Source: an uncultured Xanthomonas sp. (GTDB lineage Bacteria; Pseudomonadota; Gammaproteobacteria; Xanthomonadales; Xanthomonadaceae). Taken from it: 64,000 nt of DNA. How positions within the stretch are numbered: the first letter of the stretch is position 1; each line of letters opens with the position of its first letter. The position numbers and the translations under genes were made by a program. Below, in pieces: positions 24,552 through 33,767 of this stretch. The notes beneath the pieces were generated by a model. The model was not told where the DNA came from. It worked only from the letters and a program-made list of their open reading frames with translations, and searched no databases. Where the stretch lies: positions 1 through 64,000 of the forward strand of contig CALTTS010000008.1 in assembly GCA_943912265.1 (NCBI GenBank), read 5' to 3'.

Positions 24552-25580
24552 ATGAGGAAGTCCGGGGTCACCATCAAGGATGTGGCGCGCGAGGCCAAGG
24601 TGTCGGTGGCCACCGTGTCTCGTGCCCTCAACGGGCACGAGAACGTGGCCGAAGCCGTTCGCCGCCACGTCGTGGCCACGGCCGAGCGCCTGCGCTATAC
24701 GCCGCATGCGGCCGCGCGCAGCCTGAGCAGCCGCAGCACGCAGACCATCGGCGTGGTGTTGCCGGAACTGCACGGCGAGTTTTTCTCGGAATTGATCCGC
24801 GGCATCGAGATCGCGGCCCGCGCTCAGGATTGGCACCTGCTGGTGTCCAGCTATCACGGCGCCCAGGCCGAGCAGGGGCGCGCGCTGCGCTCGATGCGTG
24901 GCCGCGTAGACGGCTTGCTGGTGCTGTCGCCCTATGCCGACCAGCCGGGCTTTCTTGCCGACCATCTGCCGCCGCTGCTGCCGACGGTGCTGATCAACAC
25001 GCGGCTGGACGAGTCCGAGCCGTATTCGGTGCTGAACATCGACAACCATGCAGGCGCGGTCGTCATGGCCGAGCACCTGGTCAAAGCCGGACACCGGGAC
25101 ATCGCCTTCATCTGCGGGCCGGACGCCAATTACGACGCCCGCGAGCGCCTGCGCGGTTTCCGCGAGGTGATCGCCCGGCATGCCGCCGTTGGCGTGCGCG
25201 GGCGCGAGCTGGAAGGCGATTTCACCGAAGCCTCGGGTTTCCGCGCCGGCCAGCAGTTGCTGGCCTCCGGGCACCTGCCCGACGCGGTGTTCGCCGCCAA
25301 CGACATGATGGCGCTGGGCTGCCTGTTCGCGTTCAACCAAGCCGGCAAGCATGTGCCCGGTGACATCGCGCTGGCCGGCTTTGACGACATCCCGCTGGCG
25401 CGCCTCGTAGACCCGCCCTTGACGACGATGCGGGTCAATATCGCCGAACTCGGGGAACAGGCCATGCGTCGCCTGCTCCGGCAGATCGAAACCGAGTCGG
25501 GCGAGGGCGAACGCCGCAGCACCACGCCCGAGCTGATCGTCCGGGCATCCAGTCGCAACGACCGCCCGCCCGTTTCCTGA
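24552..25580 (+). CDS. LacI-family transcriptional regulator of the sugar island
   Basis: Sugar-responsive repressor of 342 aa. The N-terminal helix-turn-helix reads TIKDVAREAKVSVATVSRAL (about residues 7-26), followed by the hinge LRYTPHAAARSLSS. The periplasmic-binding-protein fold includes TIGVVLPELHGEFFSEL and AVFAANDMMALGC, and GFDDIPLAR is conserved. ATG 24552 gives the standard length. It heads the carbohydrate island and has its own operator 41 bases upstream. The inducer is unknown. A glucose or glucoside is expected from the neighbouring enzymes. Confidence 0.94.
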   Translation: MRKSGVTIKDVAREAKVSVATVSRALNGHENVAEAVRRHVVATAERLRYTPHAAARSLSSRSTQTIGVVLPELHGEFFSELIRGIEIAARAQDWHLLVSSYHGAQAEQGRALRSMRGRVDGLLVLSPYADQPGFLADHLPPLLPTVLINTRLDESEPYSVLNIDNHAGAVVMAEHLVKAGHRDIAFICGPDANYDARERLRGFREVIARHAAVGVRGRELEGDFTEASGFRAGQQLLASGHLPDAVFAANDMMALGCLFAFNQAGKHVPGDIALAGFDDIPLARLVDPPLTTMRVNIAELGEQAMRRLLRQIETESGEGERRSTTPELIVRASSRNDRPPVS

Positions 25581-25698
25581 CCCGGTCCGCCGGGCCGCCA
25601 TCTTCAATACCGCTTTCCGACGGCCGAACTCCGGCCGACGACACCACCCGAGCACCCGCAAGATGAATTCCAAGCAATCACCCTGGGAGGGGAATGTG

Positions 25699-28677
25699 AT
25701 GAACCGCACGCATGCAGGCCAGACCGGCCATCGTCCCGCACGCAAACTGCTGAGTTGCGCGCTGATCAGTTGCCTTGCGTTGAGCACAGCGCCGGCATTT
25801 GCACAAAGCACGGCCGCAACGATCCGAGGCACGGTCCATTCCGATTCCGCGCCCGCTGCCGGAGCCGTCATCACGGCCACCAACCAGTCCACGGGGTTGA
25901 GCCGCACGGTGCAGGCGTCCGCCGATGGCAGCTACAACATCGCGGGCCTGCCGCCGGGCAGGTACGTCATTTCCGTCCAGGCCGACGGCCAGAGCAGCCA
26001 GCAAGCCTTGGTTGTCCAGGTGGGGCAGGTGGCATTGCTCAACCTCGGTGTTGGCGGGGAGAAGGAAACCGCAGGTGGTGCCGCCACCACGCTGGACGCG
26101 GTGCAGGTCACCGCGCCCACCGCCGTGGAGACCCGGACTTCGGAAGTGGCCACCTACGTCACCACTCGCCAGATCGAGGCGCTGCCGCAGACCACGCGCA
26201 ACTTCCTCGCCTTTGCCGACACGGTGCCGGGCATGAAGTTCGAGCAGGACCCGTCGAGCGGTTCCACCAAGTTGCGTGGTGGCGTGCAGAGTGCGAACAA
26301 CATCAACGTGTACATTGATGGCGTTGGCCAGAAAAACTACGTCATCAAGGGCGGCATCACGGGCCAGGATTCCAGCCGGGGCAATCCGTTCCCGCAGCTG
26401 GCGATCGGCGAATACAAGGTGATCACGTCCAACTACAAGGCCGAGTACGACCAGATAAGCAGCGCGGCGGTCAGCGCGGTCACCAAGTCCGGCACCAACG
26501 AATTCCATGGCAGCGCGTTCTGGGATTACAGCAATCAGGATTGGCGCGAGACCCGCGAGAGCGAAAAGTCCACCGGCAAGACCCCCTCTTCGGATGAACA
26601 GTACGGCATCGCCTTCGGTGGGCCGATCATCAAGGATGTCGCGCACTTCTTCGTGTCTTACGAGGGCAAGGAGTACGAGGCTCCGCAGGACATCTTCCCG
26701 GGCGAGGGCTATACCACGGCCGATCTGCCGGCCAACCTGCAAAGCCTGATCGGCAACGACCATGTGCCGTTCCACGAGGATCTGTACTTCGGCAAGCTGG
26801 ATTGGTCGCTCAACGAGAGCAACCTGCTCGAGCTGACCTTCAAGAGGCGCGACGAGAAGGGCGTCAGCAATGTCGGCAGTCAGCAGACGTCGTCCTACGG
26901 AACCGATACCCACGTGTCCGAGGACCGCTATGACCTCCGCTGGCAGTACTCCAGCGAGAACTGGCTCAATGATGCCCATCTCACCTACGAGAAGGCCTAT
27001 TGGACGGTGGAGCCGGTCAATTACGGCAATGGATACGTGCTCACCGACGGCACCGCCGATGACGGCAAGGTGCTCCTGAGTACCGGTGCCGGCAATGGCG
27101 GCCTGCAGGACAAGGGGCAGAAGGGCTGGGGGTTCCAGGACGACCTGAGCTGGTTCGGCTGGGAGGGCCATACGCTCAAGATGGGCGTGAAGTACAAGGA
27201 GGTCGATCTCGAAACCGTCGAGCAACAGCCCTACAACCCGCAGTTCTACTACGACATCAACCAGCCCGATACGCCGTATTACGTGAGGTTCGGCAGCGCG
27301 GTGGCCGGTACGGCCGCCGGCAAGGTCACGTCGAAGAACAAGCAGTTCGGCATCTATATCCAGGACGACTGGGAAGTGACCGACAAGTTGACGCTTAACC
27401 TCGGCGTGCGCTGGGACTATGAAAAGACCCCTGCATACTTGGATCTGGTGACCGATGCTGATGTGGTGGCCGCGATCAACTCGCAGGATACCCAGACGGG
27501 TGCGCCGGTCGGGCAGACCTACGCGCAGACCCTGGCCCTCGGCGGCATCGACATCAACAAGTTCATCGGCACGGGCAGCAACCGCCATGCGTTCAAGAAT
27601 GCGTGGCAGCCGCGACTGGGCTTTTCGTACGACCTGTTCGACGACGAGCGCCACGTGGTCTTCGGCGGTGCCGGTCGTGCCTATGACCGCAACCTGTTCG
27701 ATTACTTCCAGCTCGAGCAGACCAAGGCCACGTTCCCGACGCGCGCCTACTACATCAACACCACGGAGCACCCCTGCAGCACCAGTGCATCCAACTGCCT
27801 GGACTGGACTTCGTCACTGCTGGACCGCAATTACCTGATGTCGCTGGACAGCTCGGGCACTTCCGGCCGCGAGGTGTGGATGTTCCGCAACGACCTCAAG
27901 GTGCCGCATTCGGACCAGTTCAGCCTGGGCATGCGCAATGCGGTGGAGTTGTGGGGGATCGACTGGAACACCTCGGTGACCTTGCAGCGCATCAATTACA
28001 AGGATGGCCTGTTGCTGATCCGCGGCAACCGCCTGGCCGACGGCAGTTATTACGACGACGCGGGCAATCCGTGGACCGGCGGTGGCGTGCCCGGCATGGG
28101 CGGGCTGATCCTGGGCATCAACGGCCAGGAATCGCGCAGCAACAACCTGCTTCTCGGCATCGACAAGGCTTACAGCAAGGACAGCCCCTGGAGCCTGAGC
28201 ATTGCCTACACCTATACCGACGCCAAGCAGAACATCCACGAAAAGGATCCGGAATATGGTTGGTATTGGGTCGACCACAGCTGGTACGGCGGCGCCTATA
28301 CGCCGCGCCATCGCCTCGTGGTCAGTGGTTTCGCCGATCTTCCGGCAGGCTTCTCGCTGTCGGGCAAGTTGACCTTGGCCACCCAGATCCGTCGTTGGAG
28401 CGATGTGTGGCCGTCCGATCTTTCGGCGACCAACCCGATCACCATCCGCAGCTTCACCCCCGGCGGCACGCTGGGGTTCAAGCAGTTCGATCTGTCGTTG
28501 TCGCGGACCTGGGATACCGGTACCGACCTGAAGCTCAAGGTGCGCGCCGATATCCTCAATGTATTCAACTGGACCAACTGGGCTGATTACGGCAAGAACT
28601 GGGATACGGGAGAACTCACCTCCTGGAACCAGTATCAGACCCGTACGTTCAAGTTGTCCTTCGGGCTGGACTGGTAA
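25699..28677 (+). CDS. TonB-dependent outer-membrane receptor, CarboxypepD_reg type
   Basis: Outer-membrane importer, 992 aa. ATG 25699 follows GGGAGGGG with good spacing and is preferred over ATG 25663. The signal peptide ends in APAFA-Q near residue 35. An N-terminal carboxypeptidase-regulatory-like beta domain (STAATIRGTVHSDSAPAAGA) comes next. The plug follows (TRNFLAFADTVPGMKFEQD and GVQSANNINVYIDGVGQKN), then a 22-strand barrel ending in aromatic W (SFGLDW). This receptor type in Xanthomonadaceae often imports carbohydrates. It is followed by a strong hairpin at 28689 and then the glycosidase operon, so it is probably a separate transcript downstream of the LacI gene. Confidence 0.9.
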   Translation: MNRTHAGQTGHRPARKLLSCALISCLALSTAPAFAQSTAATIRGTVHSDSAPAAGAVITATNQSTGLSRTVQASADGSYNIAGLPPGRYVISVQADGQSSQQALVVQVGQVALLNLGVGGEKETAGGAATTLDAVQVTAPTAVETRTSEVATYVTTRQIEALPQTTRNFLAFADTVPGMKFEQDPSSGSTKLRGGVQSANNINVYIDGVGQKNYVIKGGITGQDSSRGNPFPQLAIGEYKVITSNYKAEYDQISSAAVSAVTKSGTNEFHGSAFWDYSNQDWRETRESEKSTGKTPSSDEQYGIAFGGPIIKDVAHFFVSYEGKEYEAPQDIFPGEGYTTADLPANLQSLIGNDHVPFHEDLYFGKLDWSLNESNLLELTFKRRDEKGVSNVGSQQTSSYGTDTHVSEDRYDLRWQYSSENWLNDAHLTYEKAYWTVEPVNYGNGYVLTDGTADDGKVLLSTGAGNGGLQDKGQKGWGFQDDLSWFGWEGHTLKMGVKYKEVDLETVEQQPYNPQFYYDINQPDTPYYVRFGSAVAGTAAGKVTSKNKQFGIYIQDDWEVTDKLTLNLGVRWDYEKTPAYLDLVTDADVVAAINSQDTQTGAPVGQTYAQTLALGGIDINKFIGTGSNRHAFKNAWQPRLGFSYDLFDDERHVVFGGAGRAYDRNLFDYFQLEQTKATFPTRAYYINTTEHPCSTSASNCLDWTSSLLDRNYLMSLDSSGTSGREVWMFRNDLKVPHSDQFSLGMRNAVELWGIDWNTSVTLQRINYKDGLLLIRGNRLADGSYYDDAGNPWTGGGVPGMGGLILGINGQESRSNNLLLGIDKAYSKDSPWSLSIAYTYTDAKQNIHEKDPEYGWYWVDHSWYGGAYTPRHRLVVSGFADLPAGFSLSGKLTLATQIRRWSDVWPSDLSATNPITIRSFTPGGTLGFKQFDLSLSRTWDTGTDLKLKVRADILNVFNWTNWADYGKNWDTGELTSWNQYQTRTFKLSFGLDW

Positions 28678-28688
28678 GCACGAAGCCG

Positions 28689-28722
28689 CCCCGCATGTCC
28701 GGCCGTCATCGGACATGCGGGG
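28689..28722 (+). terminator. Hairpin downstream of the TonB receptor
   Basis: CCCCGCATGTCC and GGACATGCGGGG form a perfect 12-bp stem with a 10-base loop, starting 11 bases after the receptor stop. There is no T run after it, so it may work as a Rho-assisted terminator or an mRNA-stabilising structure. Confidence 0.65.
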
Positions 28723-28842
28723 CAGGGTTGCCCGCGTGCCGCGTGTTGCCGGATGTCTCCGGGAACACTCCTCGGCCAGACAGAACATTTTTTCGCTTGC
28801 AGCAGACGGCGGGTTGCGGGCAAGCTTCTGGCAAAATTGAAC

Positions 28843-28856
28843 CGTAAACGATTTCA
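28843..28856 (-). promoter_or_regulatory. LacI-family operator upstream of the glycosidase operon
   Basis: On the minus strand the site reads TGAAATCGTTTACG, a 13 of 14 match to TGNAANCGNTTNCA. It lies 10 bases before ATG 28867 of the PF10091 glycosidase, where a repressor could block transcription of the glycosidase and ABC transporter genes. Confidence 0.6.
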
Positions 28857-28866
28857 GGTGAGTTGG

Positions 28867-30486
28867 ATGATGCCGCTACGCACATGGCTTCCCCGAGGGT
28901 GCGCACTGCTAGTGGTGGCATGCTGTCTGCCTGGTTGCGACAAGCGCCAGGAACAAACCGCCCAGCCGATCAAGGTGATCCTGGTGGAAGCCCAGTTGCC
29001 GCCCAAGCCGGTCAAGCCGGAACTGCCGCCGCTGTTCACCGACATCGAGCGGCGCACGTTCCAGTTCTTCTGGGACACCACCAACGAGCGCAACGGCCTC
29101 ACCCCGGACCGCTATCCCTCGCGCCCGTTCGCCAGCGTGGCGTCGGTGGGGTTCTCGCTCACCGCCTATCCGATCGGCATCGAGAACGGCTGGGTCAGCC
29201 GTACCCAGGCCGTGGACCGCACCCTGCTCACGTTGAAAACCCTGCACGATCTGCCGCAAGGGCCTCAGCGCACCGGCAAGGCCGGCTACAAGGGTTTCTA
29301 CTACCACTTCCTCGACATGCAGAAGGGCGAGCGCTACGACAGCTGGGTGGAGCTGTCCAGCGTGGACACGGCCCTGTTGATGATGGGCGTGCTGTTCGCG
29401 CGCGAGTACTACGACCGCGACGAGCCGCGCGAGAAGCAGATCCGCGAGCTGGCCGACGCGCTCTACAAGCGCGTGGACTGGACTTGGCTGCAGCAGCGTC
29501 CGCCGTTGATCTCGATGGGCTGGTTTCCCGAGAGCGGCTTCATCACCCATGACTGGATGGGCTACAACGAGGCGATGATGTTGTACGTGCTGGCGCTCGG
29601 TTCGCCGACGCACGCCGTCAGCCCGGATGCCTGGACGGTGTGGGCGCGCACCTACACCAACGATTGGGGCGTGTACCAGGGGCAGGAATACCTTTCCTTC
29701 GGCCCCTTGTTCGGCCACCAGTACAGCCATGTCTGGATCGACTTCCGCGATATCCAGGACCAGTACATGCGCGAGCGCGGCATCGACTACTTCCTCAACA
29801 GCCGCCGCGCGGTGCTGGCCCAGCGCGAATACGCCATCGACAACCCGATGGAGTGGAAGGATTACGGCGAAAACGTGTGGGGCCTGACGGCCAGCGACGG
29901 CCCGCAGAACACCACCCAGGAATATCGCGGCGACCAGCGCAATTTCCGCCATTACTCCTCGCGCGGCGCCGGCCTGCGCGAGAACTTCGACGACGGCACG
30001 CTCGCGCCGACGGCAGCGGTGGCCTCGATCGTGTTCGCGCCGGAGGTGGTGATCCCGGCCACCGAGACGATGTACAAGCGTTACGGCGACTATCTGTATT
30101 CGAGCTACGGGTTCCTCGATTCGTTCAACCCCAGCTTCGACTACGACATTCCGCTCAAGACCGGCCGCCTCGTGCCGGGCCGGGGCTGGGTGTCCAGCGA
30201 TTACATCGGCATCGACCAGGGGCCGATCCTCACGATGATCGCCAACTACCGCAACGAGTTCGTCTGGAACGTGATGAAGAAGAGCCCGTACATCCGCAAG
30301 GGGCTGGAACAGGCCGGCTTCAAGGGCGGCTGGCTGGCACCTGCCGGCGAGGTGAGCGAGCCGTTGCAATCGGACCCGCGTGCCGCTGCTGCCCGCGAGA
30401 TCGGCGTGGCGGAGTCGCGCGCCGCGTCCGCCGCGGCCGATGCCCAGCAGCAGGCCACGCCGCCACGCAACCAGCCGCCGCAATGA
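28867..30486 (+). CDS. Lipoprotein glycosidase, PF10091 / GH144-like
   Basis: Probable periplasmic or surface glycosidase of 539 aa. The signal peptide ends in the lipobox LPGCD. The (alpha/alpha)6-barrel motifs of the PF10091 family are clear: FWDTTNERNGLTPDR, WVELSSVDTALLMMGVLF, GYNEAMMLYVLALGSP, GHQYSHVWIDFRDI, ASDGPQNTTQEY and YIGIDQGPILTMIANYR. Characterised members of this family (GH144) are endo-beta-1,2-glucanases or related enzymes, although older annotation says 'glucoamylase'. A Pro/Gln/Ala-rich tail ends the protein. ATG 28867 or 28870 is the start. The stop overlaps the binding-protein gene by 4 bases, tying it to ABC uptake. Confidence 0.86.
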   Translation: MMPLRTWLPRGCALLVVACCLPGCDKRQEQTAQPIKVILVEAQLPPKPVKPELPPLFTDIERRTFQFFWDTTNERNGLTPDRYPSRPFASVASVGFSLTAYPIGIENGWVSRTQAVDRTLLTLKTLHDLPQGPQRTGKAGYKGFYYHFLDMQKGERYDSWVELSSVDTALLMMGVLFAREYYDRDEPREKQIRELADALYKRVDWTWLQQRPPLISMGWFPESGFITHDWMGYNEAMMLYVLALGSPTHAVSPDAWTVWARTYTNDWGVYQGQEYLSFGPLFGHQYSHVWIDFRDIQDQYMRERGIDYFLNSRRAVLAQREYAIDNPMEWKDYGENVWGLTASDGPQNTTQEYRGDQRNFRHYSSRGAGLRENFDDGTLAPTAAVASIVFAPEVVIPATETMYKRYGDYLYSSYGFLDSFNPSFDYDIPLKTGRLVPGRGWVSSDYIGIDQGPILTMIANYRNEFVWNVMKKSPYIRKGLEQAGFKGGWLAPAGEVSEPLQSDPRAAAAREIGVAESRAASAAADAQQQATPPRNQPPQ

Positions 30487-31808
30487 GGCCGACGCTGCGT
30501 CGCGCCCTGCGCCGGACCGGCGGCCGCCTGGCCGTGCTGCTGGCCGTGCTGGCGCTGGCCGCGTGCGCGCGCACGCCGGCCGACCCGCGGCAGGTGCTCA
30601 CGTTCTGGGCGATGGGGCGTGAAGCCGAAGTGGTGGGGCAGTTCCTGCCCGAGTTCGAGCGCAGCCACCCCGGCATCCGCGTGGACCTGCAGCAGATCCC
30701 GTGGACCGCCGCGCACGAGAAGCTGCTGACCGCCTTCGCCGGCGACACGCTGCCGGACGTGTGCCAGCTCGGCAACACGTGGATTCCCGAATTCGCGCTG
30801 CTGGGCACGCTGACCCCGCTGCAACCCTATGCGGATGCGTCGAAGGTGGTCGAGCCGGACGACTACTTCCCCGGCATCTGGGACACCAACCTGATCGACG
30901 GCCAGCTGGTCGGCATCCCGTGGTACGTGGATACCCGGCTGCTGTATTACCGCAAGGACATCCTGCGCGCGTCCGGCGTGCGCCTGCCGATCCGCAACTG
31001 GGACGAATGGCGCGCCGCGATGGCCCGGGTCAAGGCCCATGTCGGCGCGAACCGCTACGCGCTGCTGATGCCGCTGAACGAATTCGAGCAGCAGCTCTCG
31101 CTCGGCCTGCAGACCGGCGATCCGCTGCTGCGCGACCACGACAACCGCGGCAATTTCGCTTCGCCCGGCTTCCGCAAGGCGCTGGCCTTCTACGCCGAGA
31201 CCTTCGACAAGGGCTGGGCGCCGAAGCTGTCGGAAACCCAGATCTCCAACGTGTGGGACGAGTTCTTCAACGGCTACTACGCCTTCTACTTCTCCGGTCC
31301 GTGGAACATCCGCGAGTTCCGCGCGCGCGCGCCGGAAAAGCTCAAGGACCAGTGGGGCACGATGGCGCTGCCAGGGCCGGATGGCCCGGGCGCGGGCATC
31401 GCCGGCGGCACCAGCCTGGTGGTCTTCCGCGGCTCGCGGCACAAGGACGCGGCCTGGCAGCTGATCGAATTCCTGTCGCGCCCGGACATCCAGCAGCGCT
31501 TCCATGCCGCCATCGGCGACCTGCCGCCGCGGCGCAGCACCTGGCATGCGCCGCAGCTGGAAGGCGACCCGCTGGCGCGCGCGTTCCGCGACCAGCTCGA
31601 ACGGGTGAAGCCCACGCCCAAGGTGCTGGAATGGGAACGCATCGTCCAGCAGATGCGGCTGGTGACCGAGCAGGTGGTGCGCGGCGGGTTGCCGCAGGAC
31701 AAGGCGGTGACGCTGCTCGACGCGCAGGTGGACGGGATACTCGCCAAGCGGCGCTGGATGTACGAACACGACCGCCGCGGACTGGACGGCGAGGAGGGCG
31801 CGCCGTGA
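30483..31808 (+). CDS. Sugar ABC transporter substrate-binding lipoprotein
   Basis: Periplasmic sugar-binding protein of the CUT1 (MalE/UgpB-like) type, 441 aa. The signal peptide ends in the lipobox LAACA. Conserved sections are VLTFWAMGREAEVVGQFLPEF, DVCQLGNTWIPEFALLG and GIPWYVDTRLLYYRKDIL. The motifs GNYYAFYFSGPWNI-like and GGTSLVVF are also typical. It overlaps the glycosidase stop by 4 bases and the permease GTG by 4 bases. The most likely cargo is an oligosaccharide released by the glycosidase. Confidence 0.92.
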   Translation: MRPTLRRALRRTGGRLAVLLAVLALAACARTPADPRQVLTFWAMGREAEVVGQFLPEFERSHPGIRVDLQQIPWTAAHEKLLTAFAGDTLPDVCQLGNTWIPEFALLGTLTPLQPYADASKVVEPDDYFPGIWDTNLIDGQLVGIPWYVDTRLLYYRKDILRASGVRLPIRNWDEWRAAMARVKAHVGANRYALLMPLNEFEQQLSLGLQTGDPLLRDHDNRGNFASPGFRKALAFYAETFDKGWAPKLSETQISNVWDEFFNGYYAFYFSGPWNIREFRARAPEKLKDQWGTMALPGPDGPGAGIAGGTSLVVFRGSRHKDAAWQLIEFLSRPDIQQRFHAAIGDLPPRRSTWHAPQLEGDPLARAFRDQLERVKPTPKVLEWERIVQQMRLVTEQVVRGGLPQDKAVTLLDAQVDGILAKRRWMYEHDRRGLDGEEGAP

Positions 31809-32689
31809 CGAACCGACAATCGCTTGCCGGCTGGGTGTTCGCCGGCCCCGCGCTGCTGGTGATCGGCGTGTTCTTCGGCCTGCCGGTGCTGTCGGCGCTG
31901 GCCCTGAGCCTGACCGATTTCGACCTGTACGCGCTGGCCGACTTCCACAACCTGCGCTTCGTGGCGTTCGACAACTACATCGACCTGCTGCGCACGCCGA
32001 TGTTCTGGAAGTCGCTGTGGAACACCACGTATTTCGTGCTGCTCGGCGTGCCGCTGTCGCTGGCCGCCTCGCTCGGCGCCGCGCTGCTGCTCAACGCGCC
32101 GGCCGCGCGCTTCAAGGGTCTTTTCCGCACGGCCCTGTTCGCGCCGGTGGTGACCACGCTGGTGGCGGTGGCGGTGATCTGGCGCTACCTGTTCCATACC
32201 CGCTACGGGCTGGTGAACTGGGGCCTGGGCCATCTGGGCATCGATCCGGTCGACTGGCTGGGCGACCCGCGCTGGGCGATGCCGACCATCGTGCTGTTCG
32301 CGGTGTGGAAGAACTTCGGCTACAACATGGTGATCTTCCTTGCCGGCCTGCAGGCGATCCCGCACGACCTGTACGAGGCCGCGCGCATCGACGGTGCCTC
32401 CCGGTGGCAGCAGTTCCTCTACATCACCCTGCCGATGCTCGGGCCGGTGCTGCTGGTGGTCGGGGTGATCACGATTTCCGGCTATTTCCAGCTGTTCGCC
32501 GAGCCCTACGTGATGACCCGCGGCGACCCGCTGCAGAGCACGGTGAGCGTGCTGTACTTCATGTTCGAGGAAGGCTTCAAGTGGTGGAACCTCGGCCGCG
32601 CCTCGGCCGTGGCGTTCCTGCTGTTCCTGATCATCCTGGCGATCACCGCGGTGTTGATGCGCTTCGGGCGCAGGAGGGATCTGGTATGA
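31805..32689 (+). CDS. Sugar ABC transporter permease, MalF/UgpA type
   Basis: Inner-membrane permease subunit of 294 aa, with six helices. The EAA loop that contacts the ATPase reads YEAARIDGASRWQQFLYITL. GTG 31805 is the start and overlaps the binding-protein stop by 4 bases. It pairs with the next permease. No ATPase is encoded in this operon; the nearest candidate is at 43136. Confidence 0.94.
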   Translation: MTNRQSLAGWVFAGPALLVIGVFFGLPVLSALALSLTDFDLYALADFHNLRFVAFDNYIDLLRTPMFWKSLWNTTYFVLLGVPLSLAASLGAALLLNAPAARFKGLFRTALFAPVVTTLVAVAVIWRYLFHTRYGLVNWGLGHLGIDPVDWLGDPRWAMPTIVLFAVWKNFGYNMVIFLAGLQAIPHDLYEAARIDGASRWQQFLYITLPMLGPVLLVVGVITISGYFQLFAEPYVMTRGDPLQSTVSVLYFMFEEGFKWWNLGRASAVAFLLFLIILAITAVLMRFGRRRDLV

Positions 32690-33522
32690 GCCGGGAAGTC
32701 GGCGTCACCCGCTGGAACGCGGTCGCGGTCAACGCCGCATTGCTGGTCCTGGCGCTGGTGGCGGTGGCGCCGCTGCTGTGGATGCTGTCGGTGTCGTTCA
32801 TGCCGCGCGGCGGTGCCAGCCACTTCCCGCCGCCGCTGCTGCCCGCGCACGTCACCCTCGACAACTACCGCGAGCTGTTCGGGCGCAGCGGCATGGGCCG
32901 CAACTTCGCCAACAGCCTGCTGGTGTCGGTGGCCATCACGCTCGGCTCGCTGCTGCTGAACACGATGGCGGCCTATGCCTTCGCCAAGCTGCGTTTTGCC
33001 GGCCGCGAGCGGATCTTCCAGCTGCTGATGGCCGCGTTGGTGATCCCCGCCCAAGTGACGATGCTGCCGTTGTTCCTGCTGATGAAACAACTGCACCTGG
33101 TCAACAGCTTCGGCGGCGTGATCGTGCCGGCGCTGGCCACGGTGTTCGGCATCTTCCTCGTGCGCCAGTACGCGCGCAGCATCCCCGACGAACTGCTGGA
33201 AGCGGCGCGCATCGACGGTGCCGGCGAGCTGCGCATCTTCTTCCAGATCGTGCTGCCGATGCTCAAGCCGGTGCTGGTGACGCTGTCGATCTTCACCTTC
33301 ATGGCCGCGTGGAACGATTTCATGTGGCCGCTGATCGTGCTGACCGATGCCGGCCACTACACGCTGCCGGTGGCGCTGGCCTCGCTCTCGCGCGAACACA
33401 TCATGGACGTGGAACTGATGATGGCCGGCGCGGTGGTGACCGTGCTGCCGGTGCTGCTACTGTTCCTGATGCTGCAGCGCTACTACATCCAGGGCCTGCT
33501 CATGGGCAGCGTGAAGGGGTGA
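32686..33522 (+). CDS. Sugar ABC transporter permease, MalG/UgpE type
   Basis: Second permease subunit, 278 aa, six helices. The EAA motif is LLEAARIDGAGELRIFFQIV, and the C-terminal QRYYIQGLLMGSVKG is typical of the MalG/UgpE/AraQ group. ATG 32686 overlaps the first permease stop by 4 bases. Together with the binding protein and an outside MsiK-like ATPase it would form a CUT1 importer. Confidence 0.94.
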   Translation: MSREVGVTRWNAVAVNAALLVLALVAVAPLLWMLSVSFMPRGGASHFPPPLLPAHVTLDNYRELFGRSGMGRNFANSLLVSVAITLGSLLLNTMAAYAFAKLRFAGRERIFQLLMAALVIPAQVTMLPLFLLMKQLHLVNSFGGVIVPALATVFGIFLVRQYARSIPDELLEAARIDGAGELRIFFQIVLPMLKPVLVTLSIFTFMAAWNDFMWPLIVLTDAGHYTLPVALASLSREHIMDVELMMAGAVVTVLPVLLLFLMLQRYYIQGLLMGSVKG

Positions 33523-33767
33523 GCGGGCGCGCCGGCGAACGCCCGGTCATGGAAGGCCGGGCCGGATCATCCGCAGCCGCGTGCCTTGCCGGAGATGGCC
33601 GCGACGCCCGTATTGAAGCCCGGCGTTCGTCCGGCCTGGCCTCGCGCATGTCCGGATGCCCGTCCAGGAACGCACCAGGCCGGAATGCCGCAAGCCCGCA
33701 TCCGGGATCGGAAAGGGTGGCGATGCAGCAGGCCGCGCCGGCCGCCATCCAGAACGACAGGAATCCG